A DNA stretch of 64,000 bases, taken from contig NZ_ML660090.1 of NCBI RefSeq assembly GCF_007004655.1, positions 1-64,000 of the forward strand, given 5' to 3'. The number at the start of each line of letters is the position of its first letter. Position 1 is the stretch's first letter. The stretch comes from Exilibacterium tricleocarpae (lineage in GTDB: Bacteria > Pseudomonadota > Gammaproteobacteria > Pseudomonadales > Cellvibrionaceae). Positions 16,032 to 25,932 of the stretch are shown here, piece by piece. A program made the position numbers and the translations under genes. The notes beneath the pieces are model-generated. The model saw nothing but the letters and a program-made list of their open reading frames with translations. It made no database searches and was not told the DNA's origin.

Positions 16032-17308
16032 CCGCCACCCACCGGCTTCGCAATCGCATTGTGCTGATGTTCTGCCTGTTTGCCGCGTTTATCTCCGGGA
16101 TTTTCAGCCTGTTCAGCTTTATGTTCATCTATAACATTGAAGACCTGTCCCTGATAAAAACACTGGAAGGTGAAGCCGCCTATATTGCCGGTCACTTGCA
16201 CCGGCACCAAACCCTGCCGTCTCCCCGTTACCCTTATATCGCAATCTACAAATCACCGGACCGGTTTCCGGCAGACTTGGGAAGGGCATACGCCGCAAAT
16301 CCACAGCGCCGGGAATTTTTCGGCGACAACGGCCGGCACTACCACCTGCACATCGCCAAGGATGCCGAGGTCTACCTGGTCGCCGAGGTGAGCGGTCAGT
16401 TGGTGGTCAGACCGATACGCGGCCAGCTTATCGCCATACTCGCCGCCGTGGCGTTGTCAATGTTCGCAATCGCCCTGCTGATCGGCTACCGCATGGCCGG
16501 CAAAGCCACGGCGCCACTATCCGAACTGGTGGCATTAATCAAAAGCTCGGCGCCACAGGAGCTGCCGCGTGACTTTGCCAGGCAGTTTCCCGACAACGAA
16601 GTCGGCGCCCTGGCCCGCTCACTGGAGGGGGCCATGCTGCAGATAGACGAGTATATCCGGCGCGAGCAGCATTTTACCCGCGACACCAGCCATGAACTGC
16701 GCACCCCCATCGCCGTTATCAAAGGTGCAGCCGAACTCCTGTCGACCCGGCAACACCCGCCAGAGACGCAGGCCCTGGTGCAGCGTATCGCCGCTGCGGC
16801 ACAGCAGATGGCCGCCATCGTAGAGGTCCTCCTGGCCCTGGCAACCGGCGCCCAACATCAATCGGCACTAGACGAAATCAGACTGCTGCCGCTGATTGAG
16901 CGGGCGGTAGTGGACCATGCGCATCTTATCGGGGAGAAAAATGTGACCGTGCAGGTTGAAGTGCCGGCCGATGCCAGCGTCCACGGCAGCCAGTCGGTTA
17001 TCGCGATTTTACTCAACAACCTGATCAGCAACGCATTCCAATATACCGCCCGCGGCCGGGTAACAATAACATTCGATCAAAACCAACTGCACATTGCCGA
17101 TACCGGCGCCGGTATCGATGTGCGGCTCATACCCGATATGTTTTCCACCCTTGTCAAAGGCGAGGGCAGCCGCGGATTCGGCATCGGCCTGTCCGTCGTC
17201 AAGCGCCTGTGCGAGCGACACGGCATCGCGCTGCACGTGGACAGCGACCCGTCGGGGACACAGGTGACATTGAACTTCGCCGCACCTTCCTGCTCTAAGA
17301 ATCCTTAA
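16028..17308 (+). CDS. Sensor histidine kinase
   Basis: This is a 426-residue membrane kinase. The first membrane helix is near 10-35, followed by a periplasmic loop of about 100 residues. The second helix is near 135-155, then a HAMP-like linker. The H-box is FTRDTSHELRTPIAVIKG with H222. The ATP-binding domain has NNLISNAFQYT (N-box), IADTGAGID (G1) and GFGIGLSVVKRL (G2). It should phosphorylate the response regulator encoded immediately upstream. The signal is unknown; the periplasmic loop has no recognised sensor motif. Confidence 0.92.
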   Translation: MTATHRLRNRIVLMFCLFAAFISGIFSLFSFMFIYNIEDLSLIKTLEGEAAYIAGHLHRHQTLPSPRYPYIAIYKSPDRFPADLGRAYAANPQRREFFGDNGRHYHLHIAKDAEVYLVAEVSGQLVVRPIRGQLIAILAAVALSMFAIALLIGYRMAGKATAPLSELVALIKSSAPQELPRDFARQFPDNEVGALARSLEGAMLQIDEYIRREQHFTRDTSHELRTPIAVIKGAAELLSTRQHPPETQALVQRIAAAAQQMAAIVEVLLALATGAQHQSALDEIRLLPLIERAVVDHAHLIGEKNVTVQVEVPADASVHGSQSVIAILLNNLISNAFQYTARGRVTITFDQNQLHIADTGAGIDVRLIPDMFSTLVKGEGSRGFGIGLSVVKRLCERHGIALHVDSDPSGTQVTLNFAAPSCSKNP

Positions 17309-17393
17309 CCGACACCACCCACTCTGCGATGTTACTCAGTCTAGCTATCGATGTAGCAACCCAACTATACTGCCATTCAATTACCGGGATATT

Positions 17394-18230
17394 GTGTCTG
17401 AAACCATCCACGCCCCTCCTTGGTTGACCGAACGTCCGTTCAATTCCCTGGAGATATTCGATCCGGAGCTGGCGGACAACGCCTTCCATCCAAAACGCTA
17501 TGCGTGGTTGACCGGTGAGAAAATTGAGCAGCTGCTGGCACCCGACACTACCGCCGGGCAGGATGCTAAAAAAGGCTTCGCAAAAGACTGGATAGAAAAA
17601 TGTTTTTGGTGTGGCTTCTGCCTGCTCTATCTAACCGGCGCCTGGTTGACCCTGACCGCCCCCGGCCCCTATCCGCTGCCGCACCGGCAGGCTGAACCGA
17701 TTCGTATAACCTTGGCACCTGCTGCAGCCACCTCACCTGCCTCCGTAAAGGCGCCGCAGCCGGTGATCGAAGCGCCGGCCCCGCCAAAGCAACGGCCAAC
17801 AACCCCGCAGCATCCGCACACGCCGATGCGCCCCAAACCCACAACGCCGGCTCTGGTACAACCGAAACCAGCACCATCCGCGAGTGCTCCGGCCCGTTAC
17901 CAATCACTGCCGCGCACGCCGCCGGTGCTCAACCCCGAGTCCAGCGCCCCGGCAGCGCCGCTGCGCCGGGGCACCACCGTGTTCAATCCGCACCTGCGGC
18001 AACAATTGGAAAGCGCTGAAGTGGCCGATCTCAATACCCGCCGGCTGCAAACGAAAGCCGAAACCTTCACACCATCGCCGACCACTGAGATTTACAGCGA
18101 CGGCAAACACTGCCTGCGCATCGTCAAGGACCCGGTTATTGGTGAGATGTGGATCAGCGGCGATGCAGGGGTCTGCCAAACCGAGGATAGAGTACAACGC
18201 TTTGGCCGTCAGGCGGCACCCGGCGACTAA
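17394..18230 (+). CDS. Hypothetical single-span membrane protein with a proline-rich linker
   Basis: This 278-residue protein starts at a GTG (17394). An N-terminal cytoplasmic part of about 70 residues is followed by a membrane segment (WCGFCLLYLTGAWLTLTAPG). A long Pro/Ala/Thr-rich stretch (about 105-195) comes next, then a C-terminal region with GKHCLRIVKDP and GDAGVCQTED that could be a small disulfide-bonded domain. This architecture resembles TonB-like or envelope-spanning proteins, but no TonB box-binding domain is seen. It lies 85 bases after the kinase and may be part of that regulon. No function is assigned. Confidence 0.6.
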   Translation: MSETIHAPPWLTERPFNSLEIFDPELADNAFHPKRYAWLTGEKIEQLLAPDTTAGQDAKKGFAKDWIEKCFWCGFCLLYLTGAWLTLTAPGPYPLPHRQAEPIRITLAPAAATSPASVKAPQPVIEAPAPPKQRPTTPQHPHTPMRPKPTTPALVQPKPAPSASAPARYQSLPRTPPVLNPESSAPAAPLRRGTTVFNPHLRQQLESAEVADLNTRRLQTKAETFTPSPTTEIYSDGKHCLRIVKDPVIGEMWISGDAGVCQTEDRVQRFGRQAAPGD

Positions 18231-18260
18231 GACCGGGGCGGCGATCAACCGGCCCCGGTG
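18231..18260. terminator. GC-rich hairpin between convergent genes
   Basis: ACCGGGGC at 18232-18239 pairs with GCCCCGGT at 18252-18259 over a 12-base loop, exactly between the convergent stop codons at 18230 and 18245. There is no U-tract on either strand, so it would be a weak or factor-assisted bidirectional terminator. Confidence 0.35.
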
Positions 18261-19132
18261 CGCACCGGCATTCGCCTGCCCACGGCAACCGTGCCGACGA
18301 TCAGTAGCGCAAACACGATAGTGACCGCATCCACCGGCTCCCCGATTAACCATGCCGAAGCGAGCAGCGTCACGAAGGGTTGCAACAGTTGAGTTTGACT
18401 TACGCGCGCAACGCCGCCCAGTGCCAGCCCTTTGTTCCACAAAAAAAAGCCGGCCAGTTGACTGACCAGGGCCAGGTACAAAAAACTCAACCAGACACCG
18501 GCGGGTAGTTCCAGCCCCCCTTTCGGCAGCGCCAGAGCGGCCGGCACCAGAATAAACGGCAGGGAGATAACCAGGGCCCAGCAGATGACCTGCCAGCCCC
18601 CTAGCTGTTTCGACAACTGCCCGCCCAGCGCATAACCCACGGCAGCACTGGCCACCGCCGCCAGCAATGCCAGGTCGCCCCAGTGCAGGCCGACGCCGCC
18701 ACCGGCCAGGGAAAAACTGATGACCAACAGGCTGCCGACCATACCCACCAGCCAAAAACCCGGTGAAGGGCGCTCATCGGAAATCATGACACTCACCAGT
18801 GCCGTAGCCAACGGCAAAAGCCCGAGTACCACGCCGCCATGGGAGGCCGGCACCGATTGCATGGCCCAGGCGGAACACAGGGGGAAACCCACCACAACAC
18901 CCAGCGCGACGACGATAAGCCGGCGCAACTGAGCGCGATTCGGCACCGGCGCGCCGGACAGCACCAGCAACAACGCGGCAACCGCCGCGGCCACCACGGC
19001 CCGGCCAAGCCCGATAAACACCGGATCGAGATAGGGGATCACAAAGCGCGTCGCCGGTAACGTCAAGCCAAAAGCCACCACCGCCAGACCGCCCAACAGC
19101 ATGCCCTTGCCAGCGTCACTGAGCGCCATCAT
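18245..19132 (-). CDS. EamA-family (DMT superfamily) transporter
   Basis: This 295-residue protein has about ten hydrophobic helices in two repeated EamA halves (GGLAVVAFGLTLPATRFVIP at the start; SQLAGFFLWNKGLALGGVAR in the second half). It is an inner-membrane exporter or permease of small metabolites; the substrate is not predictable. The ATG at 19132 overlaps the stop of the upstream rarD-like gene by four bases (ATGA), so the two transporters are translationally coupled. Confidence 0.82.
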   Translation of the reverse strand: MMALSDAGKGMLLGGLAVVAFGLTLPATRFVIPYLDPVFIGLGRAVVAAAVAALLLVLSGAPVPNRAQLRRLIVVALGVVVGFPLCSAWAMQSVPASHGGVVLGLLPLATALVSVMISDERPSPGFWLVGMVGSLLVISFSLAGGGVGLHWGDLALLAAVASAAVGYALGGQLSKQLGGWQVICWALVISLPFILVPAALALPKGGLELPAGVWLSFLYLALVSQLAGFFLWNKGLALGGVARVSQTQLLQPFVTLLASAWLIGEPVDAVTIVFALLIVGTVAVGRRMPVRTGAG

Positions 19133-20088
19133 TTGTCCGCACACTGCGTTGCCTCGGGTTCCGGCGGCGGGACCGGCCCCACTGTTTTTCGACCCAGCCC
19201 CATAGCATCGAGGGACACCAGCACCAGTGCCATCCAGATAAAGCCGAAGGTAACGCTCTTATCCATCGTCAACGGCTCGCCGTATATAAACACTGCAATC
19301 AGAAACATCAGGCTCGGTCCGATATATTGCAGAAAACCCAGCGTCGTCAGTTGAATACGTTTGGCCCCGGCGGCAAACAAAATCAGCGGCGCCATGGTGA
19401 AGGGGCCGGCCAGCACCAGCAGGGTATTCACATCCCAACTGTTGTGGAGCAGATTGGCGGTCGGCGAGTCCACCCAGATCAGGTAGCCCAGCGCCAGCGG
19501 CAACATCAGCGTGGTTTCCAAAAACAATCCGGTCTGCGCATTGACCGGCACCTGCTTGCGAATCAGCCCGTAGAGCCCGAAGGTAACCGCCAGAAACAGC
19601 GCCACCCAGGGCACGGCGCCAAACTTTATCACCGCGACCGACACACCCATCACCGCCAGACCGGCGGCCACCTGTTGCAGGCGGCGCATCTTTTCATTGA
19701 GAATCAGATAACCCAATATCATATTCATAATCGGGTTGATGTAATAACCGAGGCTCGCGTCCAGTATCCGGTCCTCGGCAACGGCCCAGACAAACACCAG
19801 CCAGTTGGCTCCCACCAACACAGCGGTCAAGGCCAGGTAGGCGAGCAGTCGGATATCGCGCAGCACCGCGACCAGGCCGGGTAACTGCCGGGTCGCCACC
19901 AGCAGCAGCCCGCCGAATACAAATGACCAAAAGGCCCGGTGCGCAACCACTTCAAGACTGGAAATATCGCCCAGCCATTTAAAATAGATCGGCAATACCC
20001 CCCACATTAAAAACGCGCCGGCAGCCAACAACCCGCCTTGCTGGTGGGGCTTAAGCTGTGTTTTGCCTGGAGCTTCGCTGTCTTTCAT
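19129..20088 (-). CDS. rarD: RarD-type EamA transporter
   Basis: This 319-residue DMT-superfamily protein starts at the ATG at 20088. RarD features are clear: GAFLMWGVLPIYFKWL, HRAFWSFVFGG, NWLVFVWAV, SLGYYINPIMNMILG, FGLYGLIRKQ, GPFTMAPLILFAAGAKRI and LGFLQYIGPSLMFLIAV. RarD proteins are predicted chloramphenicol-resistance-like permeases, and no natural substrate is established. Together with the coupled downstream transporter it forms a two-gene unit. Confidence 0.88.
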   Translation of the reverse strand: MKDSEAPGKTQLKPHQQGGLLAAGAFLMWGVLPIYFKWLGDISSLEVVAHRAFWSFVFGGLLLVATRQLPGLVAVLRDIRLLAYLALTAVLVGANWLVFVWAVAEDRILDASLGYYINPIMNMILGYLILNEKMRRLQQVAAGLAVMGVSVAVIKFGAVPWVALFLAVTFGLYGLIRKQVPVNAQTGLFLETTLMLPLALGYLIWVDSPTANLLHNSWDVNTLLVLAGPFTMAPLILFAAGAKRIQLTTLGFLQYIGPSLMFLIAVFIYGEPLTMDKSVTFGFIWMALVLVSLDAMGLGRKTVGPVPPPEPEATQCADK

Positions 20089-20133
20089 TGCCGATTTCTG
20101 TCCACCTGCGCGCGCAGCATATCTCACCGCCAC

Positions 20134-20511
20134 CGAAATTACCGGCGTGTTACGGACCTGTCTTCATTTTCGTCGCGGATAGACTAAGATAAACTGGACG
20201 CTGTTTTATCGCCGGCGAGCTGCGGCGGAAGCATTGAATTGCGCGGATAAGCGACTTGCGTTACGCGGCTCCACTATTCGTTCGTCGCCAACAGACCGCC
20301 TGTCAGGCCACTTTATCGCTCGCCGCGCCAGCCCGGTAATGATAAAACAACCTCTAATGAAAATTTCATCAGCACTGAAGAGAAAGTCCTGTCCGCCGCC
20401 CGACCCGGTATCTTATCACTGCTGTCTCCACAATCACGCTATTTGTTTTTTTTATTTAAAGCCAGGCCTCGCTGTGGCGTGGTTGCAGGGTGAACTGTTT
20501 CACCGCAGCAC
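20134..20511. other. Intergenic stretch without a convincing gene
   Basis: About 380 bases lie between rarD (upstream side) and the end of the ParA-like gene. A short plus-strand frame (20234-20515) has no ribosome site or motif. Nothing else is recognised. Confidence 0.4.
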
Positions 20512-21132
20512 TTAGCCGGCCTCCAGCCACTCCAGCAGCGGGTGCCACTGTTCCAGGTCGGCGGCGACGCGTTTCGCCGGCAGGTCAAAGAGGGTGGTGC
20601 CGCTGTCCATGGCCCGGATATAATTCTGCGTATCGCGGATATTGGCGATAAGCGGCATATTGACCGACTCCAAAAACGCCGCCAGCACCTTGAAATAGCG
20701 GGTTCGAAACCGCACCCGGTTGCCCACCAGACCGATCCGTACTTCCAACTCGCCGATCCGCTCGTGACTGTTGAGCGCCATTAAAAACCGCACCGAGGCC
20801 TTGATATCCGCCGGCGACGGCAATATCGGCACCAGCAGCCGGCAGGCGTGCTGCATAGGGCCGACCAGCTCGCTCAGCTCACAGGCCGCCGGCATATCGT
20901 GCACTTCGAGATCGTAGCCGTTTACCGGCTTCTCGCCCTCGTAGGCGGCAATCGGGGTAATGGCCGCCGTGGCCGGCGGCCGGCACTTGACCCAGTCCAG
21001 GGCCGAACTCTGGCGATCGTGGTCCACCAGCGCCACCGAGGCGCCACGACAGGCATAGTAACCCGCCAGTTGGGTTGCCAGTGTCGTCTTCCCACAACCC
21101 CCCTTGGGATTGGCAATAAACAGTTGTCGCAT
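20512..21132 (-). CDS. ParA/MinD-like P-loop ATPase
   Basis: This 206-residue protein has the deviant Walker A motif NPKGGCGKTTLATQL (8-22), a switch-like VALVDHDRQSSALDW, and later LVPILPSPADIKAS. It is the short chromosomal ParA class, without the N-terminal DNA-binding domain of plasmid ParA, and no parB lies nearby. Such orphans often position protein clusters or membrane machines. It follows the RND pump gene by 22 bases on the same strand, so it is probably the last gene of the efflux operon, an unusual partner. Confidence 0.82.
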   Translation of the reverse strand: MRQLFIANPKGGCGKTTLATQLAGYYACRGASVALVDHDRQSSALDWVKCRPPATAAITPIAAYEGEKPVNGYDLEVHDMPAACELSELVGPMQHACRLLVPILPSPADIKASVRFLMALNSHERIGELEVRIGLVGNRVRFRTRYFKVLAAFLESVNMPLIANIRDTQNYIRAMDSGTTLFDLPAKRVAADLEQWHPLLEWLEAG

Positions 21133-21154
21133 GGGCGGCAGTAGCGGCTCCGCA

Positions 21155-24100
21155 TCAGGTTTCCGTTGCCAGCCTGTCGCCGCGGCGCAGGCGGGCTTTT
21201 ATCTTCTCAGCAGTATAGTAGAGACTCGGCACCAGTATCAGGGTAACAGTGGTGGCAAACAGCACGCCGAATGACAGCGAGATCACCATGGGGATCAAAA
21301 AGCGCGCCTGGGTGCTCTGTTCGGACAGGATTGGCACCAAGCCGACAAAAGTAGTAATAGACGTCAGCACAATAGGCCGGAAGCGGTCCTGGGCCGCCTG
21401 CGCCACCGCCTTGAACGCCTCCAAACCCTGCTTGCGCAGCTGATTGATGCGATCGAGCAGCACCAGATTGTCATTCACCACCACCCCGGCGCAGGCGATA
21501 AAACCCAGTATCGACAACATACTGATTTCCCGGCCCATAATCAGGTGACCGATCACCGCCCCCATAAAGCCAAAGGGTATAGCCGTGAGAATCAACACCG
21601 GCTGCCAGTAGGAGCGGAAGGCCACCGCCATCAGCCCGTAGATAATCAGCAGCGTCAAGATAAAGCTGCGGGTAATGGTGCTCATAAAGTCCGCCTCATC
21701 CTGCATATCGCCATCGATCTGCAGGGTGAAACCGGGGAATTGCCGCTGCCACTGGCCGAGGTTGCGCGCCAGCAGGTCCGCCACGATCATATTGCCGTTG
21801 CTGGGACCGTCGGCCACCTCCGCAGAGAGGGTGATACTGCGCTTGCGATCGATGCGGTTAATGGTCGTATAACCGGGTACAAAGCGGATATCGGCCACGG
21901 CCTCGAGGGGAATTTCCCGATCGTCGTTGGTCCTGATGCGCATATCGCCGAGCTGCTCGACCTGCTGGCGCTCCTCGCGGGGATAGCGCACCATGACTTT
22001 GACGTCCTCTTTGCCGCGGGGAATACGCTGTACCTCCTCACCGTAAAACCCCTGCCGCACCTGGCGCGCGATATCGGTCAAACCCAGCTCGAGATTTTCG
22101 GCGTGGGCCTTTAAATCCAGTTCGATTTCCGTGCGACCGGTCTCCAGCGAATCCTTGAGATCATAGACATCCGGATAGCGGGCCAGCGCCCGTTTTACCG
22201 TATCCACGGCGGCGGCGAGCTGCTCCTCATCGCCCGCCGTGGACAGCCGCAGGCGGATCGCCTCGGTGCGGTGGTTAATGGTATAACTCAGATCGAAGTC
22301 TTCCACCTCCGGCAAGTCGCCGATCAGTTCGCGCCAGCGGGTGGTGACCTGCTGGGTGCCCACCACCCGCACATCGGCCTTCTGCAACGCCATGACCACC
22401 GTTACCCGATTGCCGTAACCCCAGGTCTGCACATTGGCCACGAAATCCGCATCCTCGTTCGCCGCCAGCATGTCCGGGTCGCGACGCAGGCGCCCGGCGG
22501 CGGCGTCGATCTGGTGCATCACCGCCAGGGTATCGGTAAACGGCACCCCCTCAGCCAGCACCACCTGCGCCATCACAAAGTCTCCAGGCACGATCGGCAT
22601 AAAGGCCTGCTTGATCCAGCCGCTGGCATAGACGGCAAGCGACAGCGCAAAGGCGACGACAAAACAACTGATGGTAGCGGTGCTGGCCTGCAGCAGGCGC
22701 TCCAGCCGCGGGCGAAAATAGTCACTGGCAAAGCGCGTCATGCCGCCGGCAAACTTTTCCCTGACCCGGGCCAGGCTGCGCAGTATCTTAAAGCGGCTGG
22801 GCTGTTCCGGCTGCAGGTTGGCCAGGTGCGACGGCAGAATCAGCATCGATTCTATCAGTGAAAACGTCAGGCACAGAATCACCACCGCCGGAATCGGCAG
22901 GCTGATATCGCCCATATTGCCCGGCAGGAAAAACATCGGCGTGAAGAAAATCATGGTGCTGATCACCGCAAACAACACCGGCTTGCTCACCATTTTCGTG
23001 CCGCTGGCGGCCGCAGCGGTGCCCAGCATGCCATGCTGTTGTCGGGTGTAGATACTCTCCCCGACAATAATCGCATCGTCCACCACAATCCCCAGCACCA
23101 GCAAAAATGCAAACAGCGAGATCATATTAATACTGGTGCCGGTGTAGGGCAGAATCCACAGCGCGCCCACAAACGCCACGGCGATGCCCACACACACCCA
23201 ACCGGCCAGGGCCGGGCGCAGGAACAGCATCAGCACCACAAAAACCAGCAGCAGCCCGGTGAGGGAATTTTTCAGCAACAGGTTCATACGGCCGGTAAAC
23301 AACTCGGACCAGTCGCGCCAGACCGTAAGCGTCAGCCCCTCCGGCAACTGCGCCTCGACACCGGCGATATACTCGCGCACCGTGGCGGTGGAGGTGAGGA
23401 TATTCGGGTTTTCGGTAATGAAAAGTTCCAGGTAAACCGCCGGTTTACCGTTCAGCCGGGCCACCACATCCTGCTCGGCAAAACCATCCACCAACTGCGC
23501 GATATCACCCAGGTACAACCTGGCGCCATCGTCGCGGCTGGCCACCACTATCGAGGCAAAGTCCTCCGCCGTGTAGGCCTGGCCGCGGGTTTGCAGTTGA
23601 ATATCGCCGCCCTCGGTCTTGATGGTGCCGGCGGGCAGGTTCAGGGAGGAACCGCGCACCGCATCGGCCACCTGCTGGAAGCTGAGGTTGTAACGCCGCA
23701 GGCTCTGCTCCGAGACCTCGATGGCCATTTCGTCGGGGCGGGTGGCGTTCAGTTGCACCAGCGAGACCCCGGGCAGCAGCGCCAGCTCATCGCGCAGGCG
23801 CTCGCCGGTGCGCTTCAACGCCGACTCGGCGACATCCCCGTAAAGGGCGAGACTCATGATCTGGCGCCGAAACGGTTGCTGGGTTATCTGCGGGCGCTCG
23901 CTTTCGGCGGGAAACGTCGAAATGGCATCGACGCGGGTCTTGATATCGTTGAGTACGCGCTGCGGGTCGAAACCGGAGATCACCTCGACAATGACCCGCC
24001 CGCTGCCCTGGCGGGATTCCGAGCGGATTTCCTCAATGCCGTCGAGGTCGGCGATCGCCTCCTCGATACGCACCGCAATCTGCTCCTCCACTTCCTGGGG

Positions 24101-24268
24101 GCCGGCGCCGGGATAAGGCAGGGTGATTTCGATGGTGTCGGTCAGCACCGCCGGGAACACCTCTTTGTCCAGCGCCGCCAGATTGAACACGCCGCCGGTA
24201 ATGATCAGCACCATCAGCAGATTGGCGGCGATGGGGTTCTCAACAAACCATTGAATGATCCGACTCAT
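21155..24268 (-). CDS. RND-family efflux pump, inner-membrane transporter
   Basis: This 1037-residue AcrB/HAE1-like protein has a first membrane helix after MSRIIQWFVENPIAANLLMV. Two large periplasmic loops follow (about 30-330 and 560-870). The proton-relay aspartate pair is in GIVVDDAIIVGES, and the C-terminal six-helix half has GIVVND-like CAGVVVNDNLVLLDR. The N-terminal style (ENPIAANLLM, LDKEVFPAVLTD) fits the subgroup of RND pumps for hydrophobic compounds rather than heavy metals. It starts 8 bases after the adaptor gene. No outer-membrane channel gene is adjacent, so a TolC-like partner must be encoded elsewhere. Confidence 0.93.
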   Translation of the reverse strand: MSRIIQWFVENPIAANLLMVLIITGGVFNLAALDKEVFPAVLTDTIEITLPYPGAGPQEVEEQIAVRIEEAIADLDGIEEIRSESRQGSGRVIVEVISGFDPQRVLNDIKTRVDAISTFPAESERPQITQQPFRRQIMSLALYGDVAESALKRTGERLRDELALLPGVSLVQLNATRPDEMAIEVSEQSLRRYNLSFQQVADAVRGSSLNLPAGTIKTEGGDIQLQTRGQAYTAEDFASIVVASRDDGARLYLGDIAQLVDGFAEQDVVARLNGKPAVYLELFITENPNILTSTATVREYIAGVEAQLPEGLTLTVWRDWSELFTGRMNLLLKNSLTGLLLVFVVLMLFLRPALAGWVCVGIAVAFVGALWILPYTGTSINMISLFAFLLVLGIVVDDAIIVGESIYTRQQHGMLGTAAAASGTKMVSKPVLFAVISTMIFFTPMFFLPGNMGDISLPIPAVVILCLTFSLIESMLILPSHLANLQPEQPSRFKILRSLARVREKFAGGMTRFASDYFRPRLERLLQASTATISCFVVAFALSLAVYASGWIKQAFMPIVPGDFVMAQVVLAEGVPFTDTLAVMHQIDAAAGRLRRDPDMLAANEDADFVANVQTWGYGNRVTVVMALQKADVRVVGTQQVTTRWRELIGDLPEVEDFDLSYTINHRTEAIRLRLSTAGDEEQLAAAVDTVKRALARYPDVYDLKDSLETGRTEIELDLKAHAENLELGLTDIARQVRQGFYGEEVQRIPRGKEDVKVMVRYPREERQQVEQLGDMRIRTNDDREIPLEAVADIRFVPGYTTINRIDRKRSITLSAEVADGPSNGNMIVADLLARNLGQWQRQFPGFTLQIDGDMQDEADFMSTITRSFILTLLIIYGLMAVAFRSYWQPVLILTAIPFGFMGAVIGHLIMGREISMLSILGFIACAGVVVNDNLVLLDRINQLRKQGLEAFKAVAQAAQDRFRPIVLTSITTFVGLVPILSEQSTQARFLIPMVISLSFGVLFATTVTLILVPSLYYTAEKIKARLRRGDRLATET

Positions 24269-24276
24269 AACACCGC

Positions 24277-25557
24277 TCAGTTACCGGCCCGACTACCCGC
24301 CTGCAACGGCAGCGCCTGCCGGCTCGCACCCGCCCCGGGACCAGGTTGCCCGGAGGTGCCGTCACCGACCACCCGGGTTTCCTCCAGTGTCGTGCGCGGC
24401 GCCACCACCAGCCCCGGCTGCAGATAGGCCTGTTTGTCCGTCACTACCAGTTCGCCCGGCGCCAGGTCCCCTCTGACCCAGGCCCATTCGGCGTCGCTGT
24501 GCAGCACGGTAACGGTTTTCAGTTCCACCCGCTGCTCCTTGTCGAGGGTGTAGACATGGTTGCGCTTGAACAGCGCCTGTTTCGGCAGGGTAATAACTCC
24601 GGGCAGTTGCCGCCCGCTGATTTCCGCCTCCACAAACAGCCCCACCACCAATGGCACCTGGGCCGTCGCCGGGTCCGCCACAAACGGGTCCAGCACCTCT
24701 GCCACTGCGTAATAAAGGCGGCTGCGAACATCGACGCTGGCATCCGTGCGCACAATGCGCCCCTGCCACCGGTAACGCTGCCCGGCAATAACGCCGCTGA
24801 TCGTCACCGCGGGACCGGGCTCATCGGCATTGCCGCGAAAGCCCAGTGGCAGGTCCACCAGCGCCGCCTGACGGTCGGTCAGCGGCAGGCGAATTTCAGC
24901 CAGGCTGGTGTCGTAGACCTTGGCGATCTTGGTACCGGGAGAGACATACTGGCCCAGGTCCACATAGGTTTCGCGCACGCGGCCGGCGAAGGGCACGCTG
25001 ATAGTGGTGCGCTCAAAATCGAGTCGGGCCTGGTCCCGCTCTGCGCGCGCCGAGTCCAGCGTCGCCTCGGCGGCCGCCAGCTGCGGTTTGCGCAAAAACA
25101 ACGCATTGGCCTCGGCGTTGCCCAGGTCGCGCCACTCGCGCTGCGCCTGGCGCGCCCGCCCCCGCTCCGTCGCCAGCGCCTGTTCCGCCTCGCGCACGCG
25201 GGCGGTGGCCCGCACCAGGGCAAACTGGTAATCGCGGTCGTCAATTTTGATCAATGTCTCGCCGGCGGCAAAAAAACCGCCATCGACGAAGTTGCCGGCC
25301 GCCGACTGGATATTGCCCGCTACCCGGGTCACCAGGTCGATCTCCCGCCGGGGCGCCACCGTGCCCTGCGTCTTCACTGTCAGTGCCTGGGGTCTGGGGT
25401 CGGCGGCCATGACCTGTACCTGGGTGGGCAGGACCGGCACCGCCGGCAAGGGCTGTGAAGTGGGTCGCAGCATCACCACTGTGGTCACCGCGACCACCCC
25501 GGCCGTCAAGATCTTCACCGCGAGAGGAATGCGCTGCCAGTAAACTTGAATACCCAA
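24277..25557 (-). CDS. RND efflux periplasmic adaptor (membrane fusion protein)
   Basis: This 426-residue protein is anchored by an N-terminal helix (IPLAVKILTAGVVAVTTVVM) rather than a lipobox. A biotinyl-lipoyl-like hairpin domain follows (LVTRVAGNIQSAAGNFVDGG ... LIKIDDRDYQFAL), with a coiled-coil hairpin rich in Ala/Arg/Glu (about 110-185), then FAGRVRETYVDLGQYVSPGT and a beta-barrel with LVVGLFVEAEI and LPKQALF. It bridges the pump to the outer-membrane channel. It is the first gene of the operon with the pump and the ParA-like ATPase. Confidence 0.9.
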   Translation of the reverse strand: MGIQVYWQRIPLAVKILTAGVVAVTTVVMLRPTSQPLPAVPVLPTQVQVMAADPRPQALTVKTQGTVAPRREIDLVTRVAGNIQSAAGNFVDGGFFAAGETLIKIDDRDYQFALVRATARVREAEQALATERGRARQAQREWRDLGNAEANALFLRKPQLAAAEATLDSARAERDQARLDFERTTISVPFAGRVRETYVDLGQYVSPGTKIAKVYDTSLAEIRLPLTDRQAALVDLPLGFRGNADEPGPAVTISGVIAGQRYRWQGRIVRTDASVDVRSRLYYAVAEVLDPFVADPATAQVPLVVGLFVEAEISGRQLPGVITLPKQALFKRNHVYTLDKEQRVELKTVTVLHSDAEWAWVRGDLAPGELVVTDKQAYLQPGLVVAPRTTLEETRVVGDGTSGQPGPGAGASRQALPLQAGSRAGN

Positions 25558-25932
25558 GGAAAACCCCGACTACTGATACGATTGTAATTAGACCAATATA
25601 TACCCCTTAAGTGCGCAAGCCCAAATGTGGCGCCTCTGCGGGCGGCACGGTGTGGGGATCTGCCTATATTTTCACCTGACAGCAAAGTTTAATAGCTCAC
25701 CCTCACAGTGTCCCAGGCCTTTACCCATCTTGACACAGTTGCTGATCACCGGCCCCCGATCACCGCACCGCACATCGTATTTGACCTATTTCTCAGCCAT
25801 AAAAAATACCTAAATACAAGGCTGCAATATCGACCCGATTTGCGCATAATGCTGCTCCCCGAGAGGTCGCGAGAAGTCCACAGCAGACCGCAGTTAACCC
25901 GAAACCCCCATTTCCGAGAGCCATTCCCATCC

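Noticed and set aside
20234-20515. A 93-codon plus-strand frame upstream of the ParA-like gene end
   Set aside because: No ribosome site or recognisable protein pattern, and it overlaps the end of the opposite gene.
23033-24427. A long open frame opposite the RND pump gene (464 codons)
   Set aside because: It is on the complement of a well-supported 1037-residue transporter, is rich in His/Gln/Gly typical of antisense frames in GC-rich DNA, and has no motif.
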